This document shows positions 27,525-36,471 of a DNA stretch of 64,000 nucleotides, in pieces. The notes beneath the pieces are model-generated. The model made no database searches. It saw only the letters and a list, made by a program, of their open reading frames with translations, and was not told the origin of the DNA. This DNA is from Rhodospirillum centenum SW (lineage in GTDB: Bacteria; Pseudomonadota; Alphaproteobacteria; Azospirillales; Azospirillaceae), in NCBI RefSeq assembly GCF_000016185.1, contig NC_011420.2, positions 950,501 to 1,014,500 of the forward strand. The letters run 5' to 3'. Numbering within the stretch: position 1 is the stretch's first letter; every line of letters begins with the position of its first letter. The translations under genes and the position numbers were made by a program.

Positions 27525-28883
27525 TCAGGCGCGGCGCTTGATCCACTCCTCCATCCACTTGATGTCGTAGTTGCCGGCGACGAAGTCCGGCTCGGAGATG
27601 ATCCGCTGGTGCAGCGGGATGGAGGTGTCCACCCCGTCGATCACGAACTCTCCCAGCGCCCGGCGCAGCCGCATCAGGCATTCCGTGCGGTTGTTCCCGT
27701 GGACGATCAGCTTGGCGATCATGCTGTCGTAGTGGGGCGGCACGCGGTAGCCGTCATAGAGCGCGGAGTCCACCCGCACCCCCAGCCCGCCCGGCGCATG
27801 GTACTGCCGGATCAGTCCCGGCGAGGGGGTGAAGGTGTCCGGATGCTCGGCATTGATACGGCACTCGATGGAGTGGCCGTTGAAGCGGATGTCCGCCTGG
27901 CTGTAGCCCAGCGGCTGCCCGGCGGCCACGCGGATCTGCTCGCGCACCAGATCGACGCCGGTGACCATCTCGGTGATGGTGTGCTCGATCTGGAGGCGGG
28001 TGTTCATCTCGATGAAGTAGAACTGCCCGTTCTCGTACAGGAACTCCATCGTGCCGACGCCGCGGTAGCCCAGCGACTGGGCCGTGCGGGCCGCCAGCGC
28101 GCCGATCCACTCCCGCTGCTCGACCGTGAGCGCGGGCGAGGGGGCTTCCTCGATCACCTTCTGGTGCCGGCGCTGGACCGAGCAGTCGCGCTCGCCGAAA
28201 TGCACGACGGTGCCGTAGTTGTCGCCGAGAAGCTGAATCTCGATGTGGCGGGGGTTCGCCAGATACTTCTCGATATAGACCTGATCGTTGCCGAAGGCGG
28301 CGCGCGCCTCGCCCCGGGCGAGCTGGTAGGCTTCGCGGAGCTGGTCGCGGTTCCAGGCCACCTTCATGCCCTTGCCGCCACCGCCCGCCGCGGCCTTGAT
28401 CAGGATCGGATAACCGATCTGCTCGGCCACCGCCGAGGCGTCCTCGAAGTCGCGCACCGGCCCGTCGGAGCCGGGTACGCAGGGCAGGCCCAGGTCGATC
28501 ACCGTCTTCTTGGCGGTGACCTTGTCGCCCATGATCCGGATATGCTCCGGCGTCGGGCCGATCCAGGTGAAGCCGTGCTCGATCACCATCTCGGCGAACT
28601 GGGCGTTCTCGGCCATGAAGCCGATGCCCGGATGGATGGCGTCGGCCCCCGTGATGGTGGCCGCCGACAGGATCGCCGGGATGTTGAGATAGCTGTCCTT
28701 GGAAGCCGCCGGCCCGATGCAGACGCTCTCGTCGGCCAGCCGGACATGCATGGCGTCAGCGTCGGCGGTGGAATGGACCGCGACCGTGCGGATGCCCATC
28801 TCCTGGCAGGCGCGGTGGATGCGAAGGGCGATCTCGCCGCGGTTGGCGATCAGGACCTTCTCGAAAAGAGCGTCGGAGGACAT
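27525..28883 (-). CDS. accC: biotin carboxylase subunit of acetyl-CoA carboxylase
   Basis: A 452-residue enzyme that carboxylates the biotin carried by AccB using ATP and bicarbonate, the first half of the committed step of fatty acid synthesis. Signatures are VLIANRGEIALRIHRACQEM at the start, IHPGIGFMAENAQFAE, the ATP-grasp loop AAAGGGGKGMKVAW, GTMEFLYENGQFYFIEMNTR and LQIEHTITEMVTGVD. The ATG ending at 28883 follows GGAG-poor sequence but matches the family N-terminus. The accB gene ends seven bases upstream (stop at 28891), so they are co-transcribed. Confidence 0.97.
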   Translation of the reverse strand: MSSDALFEKVLIANRGEIALRIHRACQEMGIRTVAVHSTADADAMHVRLADESVCIGPAASKDSYLNIPAILSAATITGADAIHPGIGFMAENAQFAEMVIEHGFTWIGPTPEHIRIMGDKVTAKKTVIDLGLPCVPGSDGPVRDFEDASAVAEQIGYPILIKAAAGGGGKGMKVAWNRDQLREAYQLARGEARAAFGNDQVYIEKYLANPRHIEIQLLGDNYGTVVHFGERDCSVQRRHQKVIEEAPSPALTVEQREWIGALAARTAQSLGYRGVGTMEFLYENGQFYFIEMNTRLQIEHTITEMVTGVDLVREQIRVAAGQPLGYSQADIRFNGHSIECRINAEHPDTFTPSPGLIRQYHAPGGLGVRVDSALYDGYRVPPHYDSMIAKLIVHGNNRTECLMRLRRALGEFVIDGVDTSIPLHQRIISEPDFVAGNYDIKWMEEWIKRRA

Positions 28884-28890
28884 GTCGTGG

Positions 28891-29349
28891 TCACTCGATG
28901 ACCAGGAGGACTTCACCGAACTCGACCGGCTGCGCGTCCTCGACCAGGATCTGGGTGACGGTGCCGGCCTTCGGCGCCTTGATCGGGTTCATCACCTTCA
29001 TGGCCTCGATGATCAGCACGGTCTGGCCGGCCTTCACCGTATCGCCCTGGCGGACGAAGGGGGCGGCACCCGGTTCCGGCGCCGCGTAGGCGGTGCCGAC
29101 CATGGGCGACTTCAGCGCCCCCGGATGCGCGGCCGGCGGGGCGGCGGGTGCGGGGGCCGCCGGCGTGGGCGCCGGGGCGGCGGCGGCGACCACCGGGGCC
29201 GCCTGGACCACCGTCTGCGTCGCCAGCGACTGCCGCGTCATGCGGATGCGACGGTCGCCCTCGGCATACTCGATCTCCGTAACGCCGGTTTCTTCCAGCA
29301 GGTTCGCCAGCTTGCGGACAAACTCGCTGTCCAAGTCGAAGGTGCTCAT
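28891..29349 (-). CDS. accB: biotin carboxyl carrier protein of acetyl-CoA carboxylase
   Basis: A 152-residue carrier. The C-terminal biotinyl domain contains EAMKVMN with the biotinylated lysine at residue 118, preceded by LKSPMVGTAY. An Ala/Pro-rich flexible linker (about residues 48-78) joins it to the N-terminal helical part that binds AccC. Second gene of the aroQ-accB-accC operon on the minus strand. Confidence 0.97.
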   Translation of the reverse strand: MSTFDLDSEFVRKLANLLEETGVTEIEYAEGDRRIRMTRQSLATQTVVQAAPVVAAAAPAPTPAAPAPAAPPAAHPGALKSPMVGTAYAAPEPGAAPFVRQGDTVKAGQTVLIIEAMKVMNPIKAPKAGTVTQILVEDAQPVEFGEVLLVIE

Positions 29350-29380
29350 GTCGTGCAGTCCTGTCCCCCTGCGGTTCCGG

Positions 29381-29839
29381 TCAGGCTGCGCCGGGCGCGT
29401 CGATCAGCCGGGCAACGGCTTCAAGCGCCAGGATGTAGCCATGCGAACCGAAGCCGCAAATGACCCCGCGCGCGACCGTGGACACATGGGAATGGTGTCG
29501 GAACGGCTCGCGGCGGAAGATGTTGCTCAAATGCACCTCGACCACGGGAAGATCGACCGCCTGGAGCGCGTCGAGTATGGCGATGGAGGTGTGGCTGTAT
29601 GCCCCGGCGTTGATCAGGATCGCGTCATGCTCGCCACGCGCCTCCTGGATCCAGGTGACAAGCTCGCCTTCGTGGTTGGACTGGCGGAAGTCGATGTCCA
29701 GACCCAGCCGGGCCGCGGTTTCCTGGCAGGAGACTTCGATGTCGTCGAGCGTCTCCGAGCCATAGATATGCGGCTCCCGCGTGCCGAGCAGGTTCAGGTT
29801 GGGCCCGTTCAGGACAAGCACGGAAGGCTGGATCGCCAC
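29381..29839 (-). CDS. aroQ: 3-dehydroquinate dehydratase, type II
   Basis: A 152-residue protein of the type II dehydroquinase family, which makes 3-dehydroshikimate in the shikimate pathway as a dodecamer. Signatures are [19 protein letters not shown] with the active-site arginine and tyrosine, [28 protein letters not shown] and [20 protein letters not shown]. It lies directly upstream of accB-accC, the usual alphaproteobacterial arrangement. Confidence 0.96.
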   Translation of the reverse strand: MAIQPSVLVLNGPNLNLLGTREPHIYGSETLDDIEVSCQETAARLGLDIDFRQSNHEGELVTWIQEARGEHDAILINAGAYSHTSIAILDALQAVDLPVVEVHLSNIFRREPFRHHSHVSTVARGVICGFGSHGYILALEAVARLIDAPGAA

Positions 29840-29932
29840 GGAAGTCGCTTTGTTCAGATGTCGCCGGAAGCGGGCCGTTTATAGCACGGTGCGGCCCGAG
29901 GGCAATGCTCATCGGGCCGCATCGGCCCTTGG

Positions 29933-30691
29933 TCAGCCCTGCTTTTCCTTGGCTGCGGCCCGCGCGTTCTTGAACAGCTCCAGGAACGTGTCCTTCTCGA
30001 TGGCGCCGGGGACCAGCGTGTCGCCGATCACGAAGGCCGGGGTGCCCTGGATGCCCAACTGGCGGGCCAGCGCCAGATTGGCGTCGATCTCCGCCTGCAC
30101 GGATTCGCTCTCCATGTCCTTGCGGAGCTTCGCCATGTCCAGGCCGGCCTTCTCGGCGATCTGCATCACCGTCTCCTCGTCCAGCCGGCCCTGGTGCTGC
30201 ATCAGGGCCTCGTGCAGGGGGGCGTAACGGTCCTGGGCGCGGGCGGCCAGCGCCGCCTTGGTGGCGACGACGGAACCGGGCCCCAGGATCGGGAACTCCT
30301 TCAGCACCAGCTTGACCTTGCCGTCCTCCTTGAGGGCGGCGTTGCGCTCCGGCTGGCTGTGCTTGCAGTAGCCGCACTGGTAGTCGAAGAACTCGACCAG
30401 CACCAGGTCACCCTTGGGATTGCCCAGCACCGGCGAGGCCTTGCTGGCCGTGAGCTGCTCCCGGTTGGACCGGATGGCTTCCACGGTGGCGGCCGCGCTC
30501 TCGTCCTGCTGCTTCTTCTCCAGCGCCTGCACGGCCTCCAGGATGATCTCCGGATTGGCCAGCAGGTACTCGCGCACGATCTGCTCCACCGCCTTGCGGT
30601 CAAGGGGCTCGGCGGCCGACGCGGGCAGGGCGGCGGTGCCGGCGAGGAAGGCGGCCAACAGGGCGGCGGCAACGGAAGAAGGGCGGACCAT
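29933..30691 (-). CDS. DsbA-family thiol:disulfide protein (Com1/ScsC-like)
   Basis: A 252-residue exported protein. A signal peptide of about 27 residues (ending ASAAE) is followed by an N-terminal helical segment (VEQIVREYLLANPEIILEAV) of the ScsC/Com1 type and a thioredoxin fold with the active site CGYC (Cys106-Cys109) in FFDYQCGYCKHSQ. The cis-proline loop GTPAFVIGDTLVPGA is present. It probably oxidises or isomerises disulfides in the periplasm; the N-terminal helices suggest oligomerisation. The ATG is preceded by AGGAGTTGACG. A 9-bp inverted repeat (29891-29899 and 29912-29920) follows the gene without a T-run. Confidence 0.9.
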   Translation of the reverse strand: MVRPSSVAAALLAAFLAGTAALPASAAEPLDRKAVEQIVREYLLANPEIILEAVQALEKKQQDESAAATVEAIRSNREQLTASKASPVLGNPKGDLVLVEFFDYQCGYCKHSQPERNAALKEDGKVKLVLKEFPILGPGSVVATKAALAARAQDRYAPLHEALMQHQGRLDEETVMQIAEKAGLDMAKLRKDMESESVQAEIDANLALARQLGIQGTPAFVIGDTLVPGAIEKDTFLELFKNARAAAKEKQG

Positions 30692-30832
30692 CGTCAACTC
30701 CTGGGGAAGGGCGCGCCACCTTGCGCGAGCCCGCATCCCCGCGCAAGGGGGGCGGGGAAGGGGACGGGATCGGACGCGATTGCGGCGGCAGCAAGGCGTG
30801 CCGCCCGGCGATGGCCCGGACCGGCCGGTCGC

Positions 30833-32200
30833 TCAGCCGCTGCGCGCAGTCGGGCGGCTGTCCACCATGACCCGGATGTCCTGCGCCCTGATCCATTCCG
30901 GAGAGCCGGCGGGCAGGAGCTGTTCCGCCCGGTCGGCATGGAACTTCGCGGCCCGCACGTCGCCCCGGGCCAGCGCCTCCTCGGCCATGGAGTAGGCCAG
31001 CAGGGGCTGGTTGTCGGCACGGCTGTAGGCGCTCGCCAGCAGACGCCAGATGAAGGAGGAATAGCGTTCTTTCAGCGCCGCCGCCTGGAGGTTGGCGATG
31101 GCTTCGTCCAGCAGCCGGTCGTCCTGCACCTCCAGCAGGGCGTGCGCCAGGGCCGAGCGGAGCAGGCCCGAGTCCGGCAGAAGTTCGACGGCGCGGCGGT
31201 AGGACGGCACGGCCTCGGCCGCCCGGCCGTTCTCGAACAGGATCTGGCCCCGCAACTCATGGAAGTAGGGGTTGGCCGGCTCCTGCGCCAGCAGCCCGTC
31301 CAGGATCTCCAGCGCCTTGCCGATCTCGCCCTTCTGGTAGAGCCCGATGGCGCGGCCGTAGCGGCCGGCCACGCTGCGGTCGCTCTCGGCATAGCGGCGC
31401 AGCGCCAGATCCGGGCGCAGGAAGCCGACCAGCTTGGCCTTCATGCGTGCATGCATCTCCGCGAACTCCGCCGGCAGCGGGGAGTCGGAGTGCTTCGATT
31501 CCCGCTCGACGAAGTGCTTGATCACCTCGATACGGTTGCGGGTCAGCGGGTGGGTCCGGACATATTCGACCTGCCGGCTCTCCGGCACCAGTTCCTGGCT
31601 CGCCAGCCTCTCCATGAAGGCCAGCAGCCCGCGGGAGGACCAGCCGATCTTCTCCAGGGTGGACATGGCGAATTCGTCGGCCGACCCTTCCTGCGTGCGG
31701 GAGAAGGAGAAGAAGGTCCGCCGCGCCAGTTCCTGGCCGCCGGCGATGACGCCGGTGCCCACGTCGCCGCGGCCCGATCCGATGGCCGCGGCAAGACCCA
31801 GCAGCATCGCCAGCGAGGCCACGGTGCTGGCATCCTCGATGGCGTCGCGGCTGCGTGCCAGATGGCCGCCGGCGATGTGGCCGGTCTCGTGCGCCAGCAC
31901 CCCGATGACCTGCGAGGCATCGGTGCTTTCGATCAGAAGGCCGGTGTGGACGAAAATATTCTGTCCGCCCGCGACGAAGGCATTGAGCGAATCATCCTTG
32001 ATGAGGCCGATCGTCACGGCCTCGGGGATGATGCCTGATGCCTTGAAAAGCGGGGTGGTATAGGCCTTCAGGATGTGCTCGATTTCCGCATCGCGGATGA
32101 AGCTGAGCTGGCGTTGCGCCATGGCGGGCTGAACCGCCAGCAGAACCGAGACAACCCAGGCCACGGCCGCGTAGGCGAGCCGCTTCGGATACGGACCCAT
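30833..32200 (-). CDS. exported M48 metalloprotease with TPRs (BepA/YfgC-like)
   Basis: A 455-residue periplasmic protein. A signal peptide ends at about residue 28 (AMAQ). The M48 protease domain carries the zinc motif HETGH (residues 104-108) and a downstream glutamate ligand in EGSADEFAM. The C-terminal third holds tetratricopeptide repeats (AIGLYQKGEIGKALEILDGL and following units). This is the architecture of BepA, which degrades or assists outer-membrane assembly intermediates such as LptD at the BAM complex. The start codon lies about 80 bp from the divergent aminotransferase gene. Confidence 0.9.
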   Translation of the reverse strand: MGPYPKRLAYAAVAWVVSVLLAVQPAMAQRQLSFIRDAEIEHILKAYTTPLFKASGIIPEAVTIGLIKDDSLNAFVAGGQNIFVHTGLLIESTDASQVIGVLAHETGHIAGGHLARSRDAIEDASTVASLAMLLGLAAAIGSGRGDVGTGVIAGGQELARRTFFSFSRTQEGSADEFAMSTLEKIGWSSRGLLAFMERLASQELVPESRQVEYVRTHPLTRNRIEVIKHFVERESKHSDSPLPAEFAEMHARMKAKLVGFLRPDLALRRYAESDRSVAGRYGRAIGLYQKGEIGKALEILDGLLAQEPANPYFHELRGQILFENGRAAEAVPSYRRAVELLPDSGLLRSALAHALLEVQDDRLLDEAIANLQAAALKERYSSFIWRLLASAYSRADNQPLLAYSMAEEALARGDVRAAKFHADRAEQLLPAGSPEWIRAQDIRVMVDSRPTARSG

Positions 32201-32282
32201 GATGCTTTCCTCCGGCGTGACGCCGTCCCGCGATGATCAGCACGAAAAATCTGGCGAAGGAAGGGCGGATTTTCGAGGGCAG

Positions 32283-33449
32283 GTGCTGCACGGACCCGGT
32301 TGCTGGGACCCGTCCCGGCGCGGGCGGGTCGCTCCCTTCATGGTGATGGAGGTGCTGCGCGCCGCCAACGAGCGTCAGGCGGCGGGCGGCGACGTGCTGC
32401 ATCTGGAGATCGGCCAGCCCTCCACCTCCGCTCCGCGCGGGGTGGTGGCGGCGGCGCATGCTGCCCTGGACCGGGAAGCGATCGGCTATACCGACGCCAT
32501 GGGCCTGCCCGCCCTGCGCGACGGCATCGCCCGCTGGTACCGCGACCGCTACGGCGTTTCCGTCCCGGCCGAGCGCATCGCCGTCACGACGGGGTCGTCC
32601 TGCGCCTTCCTCCTGAGCTTCCTTGCCGCCTTCTCTCCCGGTGACCGGGTGGCGCTGGCCGCCCCCGGCTATCCCGCCTACCGCAACATCCTCACCTCGC
32701 TGGACCTCGTGCCGGTGGAGATCCCGGCCGGACCGGAAACCCGCTTCCAGCCGACGGTGGAGCATCTCCAGGCGCTGGACCGGCCGGTGCGCGGCCTGAT
32801 CGTCGCCAGCCCCAGCAATCCCGCCGGCACCATGCTGGCCCCGGCGGAGCTGAAGCGCCTGTCCGACTGGTGTGTGGAGAACGGCGTCCGCCTGATCTCC
32901 GACGAGCTGTACCACGGCATCGACTTCGGCAGCGTGCCGCCGGCCACGGCCCTGTCCTTCGGCGACCGGGCCCTGGTGATCAACAGCTTCTCCAAGTATT
33001 TCAGCATGACCGGCTGGCGGCTGGGCTGGATGATCGTTCCGCCGGAGTTGCTGCGTGCCGTGGAATGCCTGGCGCAGAGCCTGTTCATCTCGCCGCCGGC
33101 GCTGTCCCAGTTCGCCGCCATCGCGGCCTTCGACTGCACCGAGGAGCTGGACGGCCACGTCGCCCGCTACCGGCGCAACCGCGACCGGCTGATCGAGGAA
33201 CTGCACGGGGCCGGCTGGACCCGGCTGGCGCCGGCCGACGGGTCCTTCTACCTCTACGCCGACGTCTCGCACCTGACCGACGACAGCCAGATCCTCTGCC
33301 GCCGCCTGCTGGCAGAGACGGGGGTGGCGATCACGCCGGGCGTGGATTTCGACCGCGAGCGCGGCCACCGCTATGTCCGGCTGAGCTTCGCGGGCAGCGA
33401 GGCGGACGTGGTCGAGGCCGGCCGCCGCATCCGCGCCTGGACACCCTGA
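32283..33449 (+). CDS. class I/II pyridoxal-phosphate aminotransferase
   Basis: About 388 residues. The fold-type I aspartate aminotransferase-like features are clear: LHLEIGQPSTSAPRGV, TTGSSCAFLLSFLAAF for cofactor phosphate, SPSNPAGTM, the pyridine-nitrogen aspartate in LISDELYHGIDF, and the Schiff-base lysine in NSFSKYFSMTGWRLGW. The final substrate-binding arginine is in HRYVRLSFAG. Substrate is unknown. The start is uncertain: GTG 32283 is chosen since coding similarity begins near APFMVMEVLRAA; an ATG at 32199 would overlap the start of the divergent protease gene. Confidence 0.87.
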   Translation: MLHGPGCWDPSRRGRVAPFMVMEVLRAANERQAAGGDVLHLEIGQPSTSAPRGVVAAAHAALDREAIGYTDAMGLPALRDGIARWYRDRYGVSVPAERIAVTTGSSCAFLLSFLAAFSPGDRVALAAPGYPAYRNILTSLDLVPVEIPAGPETRFQPTVEHLQALDRPVRGLIVASPSNPAGTMLAPAELKRLSDWCVENGVRLISDELYHGIDFGSVPPATALSFGDRALVINSFSKYFSMTGWRLGWMIVPPELLRAVECLAQSLFISPPALSQFAAIAAFDCTEELDGHVARYRRNRDRLIEELHGAGWTRLAPADGSFYLYADVSHLTDDSQILCRRLLAETGVAITPGVDFDRERGHRYVRLSFAGSEADVVEAGRRIRAWTP

Positions 33450-33507
33450 CGGAGCCTGGAACGGCAGGCCCGTCGGGAGCGGGCCGCCGCCGGGTTCCAG
33501 AAAAGAC

Positions 33508-33545
33508 AAAGCCGCGGCGACCGGATGGCCGCCGCGGCTTTTTTC
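33508..33545. terminator. bidirectional terminator between aminotransferase gene and ubiV
   Basis: AAAGCCGCGGCG at 33508-33519 pairs perfectly with CGCCGCGGCTTT at 33530-33541; T-runs follow on both strands (TTTTTT on plus, TTTGTCTTTT on minus). Confidence 0.9.
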
Positions 33546-33563
33546 TGTCCGCTGGTGCGGGGA

Positions 33564-34493
33564 TCAGGCGCCCAGGTCGGACACCATCTCCGGATGGGTG
33601 AAACGGAACCCTTCCACCCCGCTGACATAGCCGTTGGAGAAGGGGGCGAAGGTGACCAGCTTCTCCAGTTCCTTGTAGGCGTCGATGGCCGGCATCCGGC
33701 CGTCCATCACGTCGCGGAACAGCGTGGCGACCGCCACCATGTCCACATCGTGCGGCCACAGGCGGAAGTGGCTGACGCCGATCTCCCGGAGCTGGGCCAG
33801 CTCCGCGATCAGGTTGCAGACCGTGTAGGAGATCGTCTCCGTGCCGTTGACGGCCAGGAACTTCTGGCCTTCCAGCGTCTCCACGGTCATGCCGTCCGGA
33901 TCGTCGGCGCAGACATACTGGCAGCCGTCACGGTGCAGATCGCGGCTGCGGGCGTGGTAGCAGCGCGAGGACACGGCCAGCGGCAGCCGGCCGAACACCT
34001 GCACCTCCAGCTCCGCCTGCGGGGCGGCCTTGGCCAGCGCCGCGATGGAGGTGGCCGGCAGCTCGCAGGGCAGGGCGACGCGGACGGCCCCCTTGCCCAG
34101 CGCATAGTTCAGCGCGCCTTCGTTGTAGATGTTCACGAACGGGCCGACGATGTGCGGCTTGCCTTCCAGCATGCGCATGGTCGAGACGTCGTTCGCCTCG
34201 ATCATCACCTCGGCCGACGCCGCCGTCTCGCGGAGCTGCTTCAGCTCACGGCTCGCCATGATCAGGGACAGCGTGGACAGCACGACGGTCTTGCCGCCGC
34301 GCTGAAGCTTCTCGATCAGCTCCGGGATCGCGGGCTCGAAGAAAGGCGTCCGCTTGGAGCAGATCACCTCACCGATATAGACGACATCCACGGGCGCCTC
34401 GTCGGCGATCCGCTTGTAGAAGTCGATCTTCTTCTCTGTCGGCCAGTTGAACAGGATCGGGCCGAGCGTGAGAACGGGCCGGGACACGGTCAT
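33564..34493 (-). CDS. ubiV: UbiV, O2-independent ubiquinone hydroxylation (U32 family)
   Basis: A 309-residue U32-peptidase-family protein. With UbiU it hydroxylates the ubiquinone precursor ring without oxygen, using prephenate-type oxygen donation. The four cysteines expected to bind the [4Fe-4S] cluster are present: Cys45 (GEVICSKR), Cys178, Cys191 and Cys195; the spacing of the last three (13 and 4) is the same as in E. coli UbiV. It is the third gene of ubiT-ubiU-ubiV, starting four bases after the ubiU stop. Confidence 0.94.
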   Translation of the reverse strand: MTVSRPVLTLGPILFNWPTEKKIDFYKRIADEAPVDVVYIGEVICSKRTPFFEPAIPELIEKLQRGGKTVVLSTLSLIMASRELKQLRETAASAEVMIEANDVSTMRMLEGKPHIVGPFVNIYNEGALNYALGKGAVRVALPCELPATSIAALAKAAPQAELEVQVFGRLPLAVSSRCYHARSRDLHRDGCQYVCADDPDGMTVETLEGQKFLAVNGTETISYTVCNLIAELAQLREIGVSHFRLWPHDVDMVAVATLFRDVMDGRMPAIDAYKELEKLVTFAPFSNGYVSGVEGFRFTHPEMVSDLGA

Positions 34494-34497
34494 TGCC

Positions 34498-35559
34498 TTA
34501 CTTCCACTTCCTCTGCAGGGCGCCCGTCGTGGTCCGCGAGCCTTCGGTGTAGGCCGTCAGCACGTCCTCCGGCACCGGCTCGCCGCGCGCCACCGCGTCC
34601 ACTGCCCGGCGGAACGCCTGGACGACGCTGGTGACGTAGGCGCGGCCGCGCTGGCGTCCCTCGATCTTCAGGGCCGTGACCCCCGCCTTCATCAGTTCGG
34701 GGATCATGGCGACGGCGTTGAGCGAGGCCGGGTCCTCGAACACATGGTAGGGCTTGCCGTCCACGACGAACTTGCCCTTGCACAGGGTCGGATAGCCGGC
34801 CGGCTCGTCGTCGCGGAAGGCGTTGATGGTGAACTCGCCCAGCCGCATGAAGAGCGTGTCGTTCTCCTGCTTGTAGTGGACGCACTCCGCCGGCGAGCAG
34901 ACGCCGTTCATGTTCGGCGAGCGGCCGGTGGCGTAGGAGGACAGGCTGCACCGGCCCTCCGCCATGACGCAGAGGCCGCCGAAGGCGAACACCTCGGTCT
35001 CGACGCTGATCTCGGAGTTCAGCTTGGCGATCTCCTCGATCGTCAGCACGCGCGGCAGCACCACGCGCTTCACCCCGAACTGCTCCTGGTAGAACGCGAT
35101 CGAATCCGCGTTGGAGGCGGACGCCTGGACCGACAGGTGCAGGCGCAGGTTCGGATGGTTGCGCGAGGCGTGGTCCAGCAGGCCGATGTCGGCCAGGATC
35201 ACGGCGTCCACGCCGGCCTTCTCCGCCTCGGCCAGGGCCTTGTGCCAGGGGCCGGGATTGCCGGCCGTGGGGAAGGTGTTGATCGCCACATAGACCTGGC
35301 AGCCGCGCTGGTGCGCGTAGGCCACGCCCTGCGCCAGATCGGCCGGGGTGAAGTTCAGGCCCGGGAAGTTGCGCGCGTTCGTCTCGTCGCGGAAGCCGAC
35401 ATAGACGACGTCGGCGCCGGCATCGACGGCGCTGCGCAGGGCAGCGGGGGTGCCGGCCGGGCAGACCAGCTCCAGCGGGGTGAGCGCCTCCTGGCTCCGG
35501 GGCGCGGACAGGGTTCCGGCCGGCCCGGGCGCGGGCCGTGCAAGGGTCGGTGCCGTCAT
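34498..35559 (-). CDS. ubiU: UbiU, O2-independent ubiquinone hydroxylation (U32 family)
   Basis: A 353-residue U32-family protein, partner of UbiV in oxygen-independent ubiquinone synthesis. The first family motif is LELVCPAGTPAALRSAVDAG. Iron-sulfur cysteines are at 197, 204, 221 and 260 (GGLCVMAEGRCS, NMNGVCSPAEC, GYPTLCKGKF); their spacings of 7, 17 and 39 are exactly those of E. coli UbiU. It has a 30-residue N-terminal extension before the conserved part. The start codon overlaps the ubiT stop by four bases (ATGA). Confidence 0.95.
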   Translation of the reverse strand: MTAPTLARPAPGPAGTLSAPRSQEALTPLELVCPAGTPAALRSAVDAGADVVYVGFRDETNARNFPGLNFTPADLAQGVAYAHQRGCQVYVAINTFPTAGNPGPWHKALAEAEKAGVDAVILADIGLLDHASRNHPNLRLHLSVQASASNADSIAFYQEQFGVKRVVLPRVLTIEEIAKLNSEISVETEVFAFGGLCVMAEGRCSLSSYATGRSPNMNGVCSPAECVHYKQENDTLFMRLGEFTINAFRDDEPAGYPTLCKGKFVVDGKPYHVFEDPASLNAVAMIPELMKAGVTALKIEGRQRGRAYVTSVVQAFRRAVDAVARGEPVPEDVLTAYTEGSRTTTGALQRKWK

Positions 35560-36182
35560 TTCGGGCTCCGCAGCGAATCGGGATGAAGGGAATCGGTGCT
35601 GGCGGCATACCGGCTGCCGCGGCGGCGGAGCAGCCCGCCGGCCATGTCCAGCAGGCGCAGCGCCGGGCTGCCGAGCGGCCCCAGGGCGGAGCGCACCTCC
35701 TCGATCATGTCGAGGCCGGCCCCGTCCAGCGCGTTGCGCAGCACGACCACCGCCCGCGTGTCGCCCTCGACGGAAAGGTCGCGGGAGAAGAACAGGGCGT
35801 CGCCGTCCAGCGTGCCGTCCACCAGCCCGATCAGCACCTCCAGCCGGCCGCGGATGCGGGATTTCGGTTTGATCACCGCCCACTTGGCATCCAGGCAGCG
35901 GACGCTCAGGTGGTTGTTCTCCAGGCGGACGAGGAACGCCATCGGCAGATCGATCGGGTCGATCACGACCGTGTCGGAACCGAGATCCGCCAGCGCCTCC
36001 AGGATGCCCGGATGGCGGTGGGTCAGGTGGTTGATGGCGAGGCCGATCGCCGGCTGCAGCACGGCGGCGGGCAGGACGCGCATCACCGCCGCCGCGGCGG
36101 CGATCTGGTCGGCCGTCAGGGTGCTGCTGTGCGCGCTGGCGCCGCCGGCATCCGACCAGACCGCAGGTGAAGTTCCTGTCAT
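35556..36182 (-). CDS. ubiT: UbiT, SCP2-domain lipid carrier for anaerobic ubiquinone synthesis
   Basis: About 208 residues with an SCP2 sterol-carrier domain ([60 protein letters not shown]). UbiT holds the hydrophobic ubiquinone intermediates for the UbiU-UbiV pathway. It is the first gene of a tightly packed operon. Start is ATG 36182 or the GTG five codons upstream. A 25-bp palindrome lies about 110 bp ahead of it. Confidence 0.92.
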   Translation of the reverse strand: MTGTSPAVWSDAGGASAHSSTLTADQIAAAAAVMRVLPAAVLQPAIGLAINHLTHRHPGILEALADLGSDTVVIDPIDLPMAFLVRLENNHLSVRCLDAKWAVIKPKSRIRGRLEVLIGLVDGTLDGDALFFSRDLSVEGDTRAVVVLRNALDGAGLDMIEEVRSALGPLGSPALRLLDMAGGLLRRRGSRYAASTDSLHPDSLRSPK

Positions 36183-36290
36183 GGGGAGTAAAACCACTTA
36201 CGGACGGACCGGCCGGGGCATCCGGCACGGTGGGTCGAACCCCGAGAAGACAGGCGCCCCGACGAATCGTCAAGGTCCCGCTGCCGGGGC

Positions 36291-36315
36291 TCTTTGCGGT
36301 ATTATGCCGCAAAGA
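36291..36315. promoter_or_regulatory. 25-bp palindrome upstream of ubiTUV
   Basis: TCTTTGCGG and CCGCAAAGA form perfect 9-bp arms around TATTATG. It is in the 290-bp gap between the hydrolase stop and the ubiT start, about 110 bp before ubiT. There is no T-run, so an operator is more likely than a terminator. It does not match the FNR consensus TTGAT-N4-ATCAA. Confidence 0.5.
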
Positions 36316-36471
36316 AGCAAGTTACGGGAAGGGCACAGTATTCTGTTCGGAGTCGCTCCCGGCGACCGCCTCCGCCGTCATGCCGTTGCTTGCCGGGGCA
36401 GGCCGCTTCTGCAAGTCACTCTCGATCTCTGCCGATCCCGAACGCCGTCCGCTGTCGGGACCCGTTCCGCG

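Noticed and set aside
36183-36471. FNR box before ubiT
   Set aside because: No TTGAT-N4-ATCAA or close variant; the palindrome at 36291-36315 has a different sequence and centre length.
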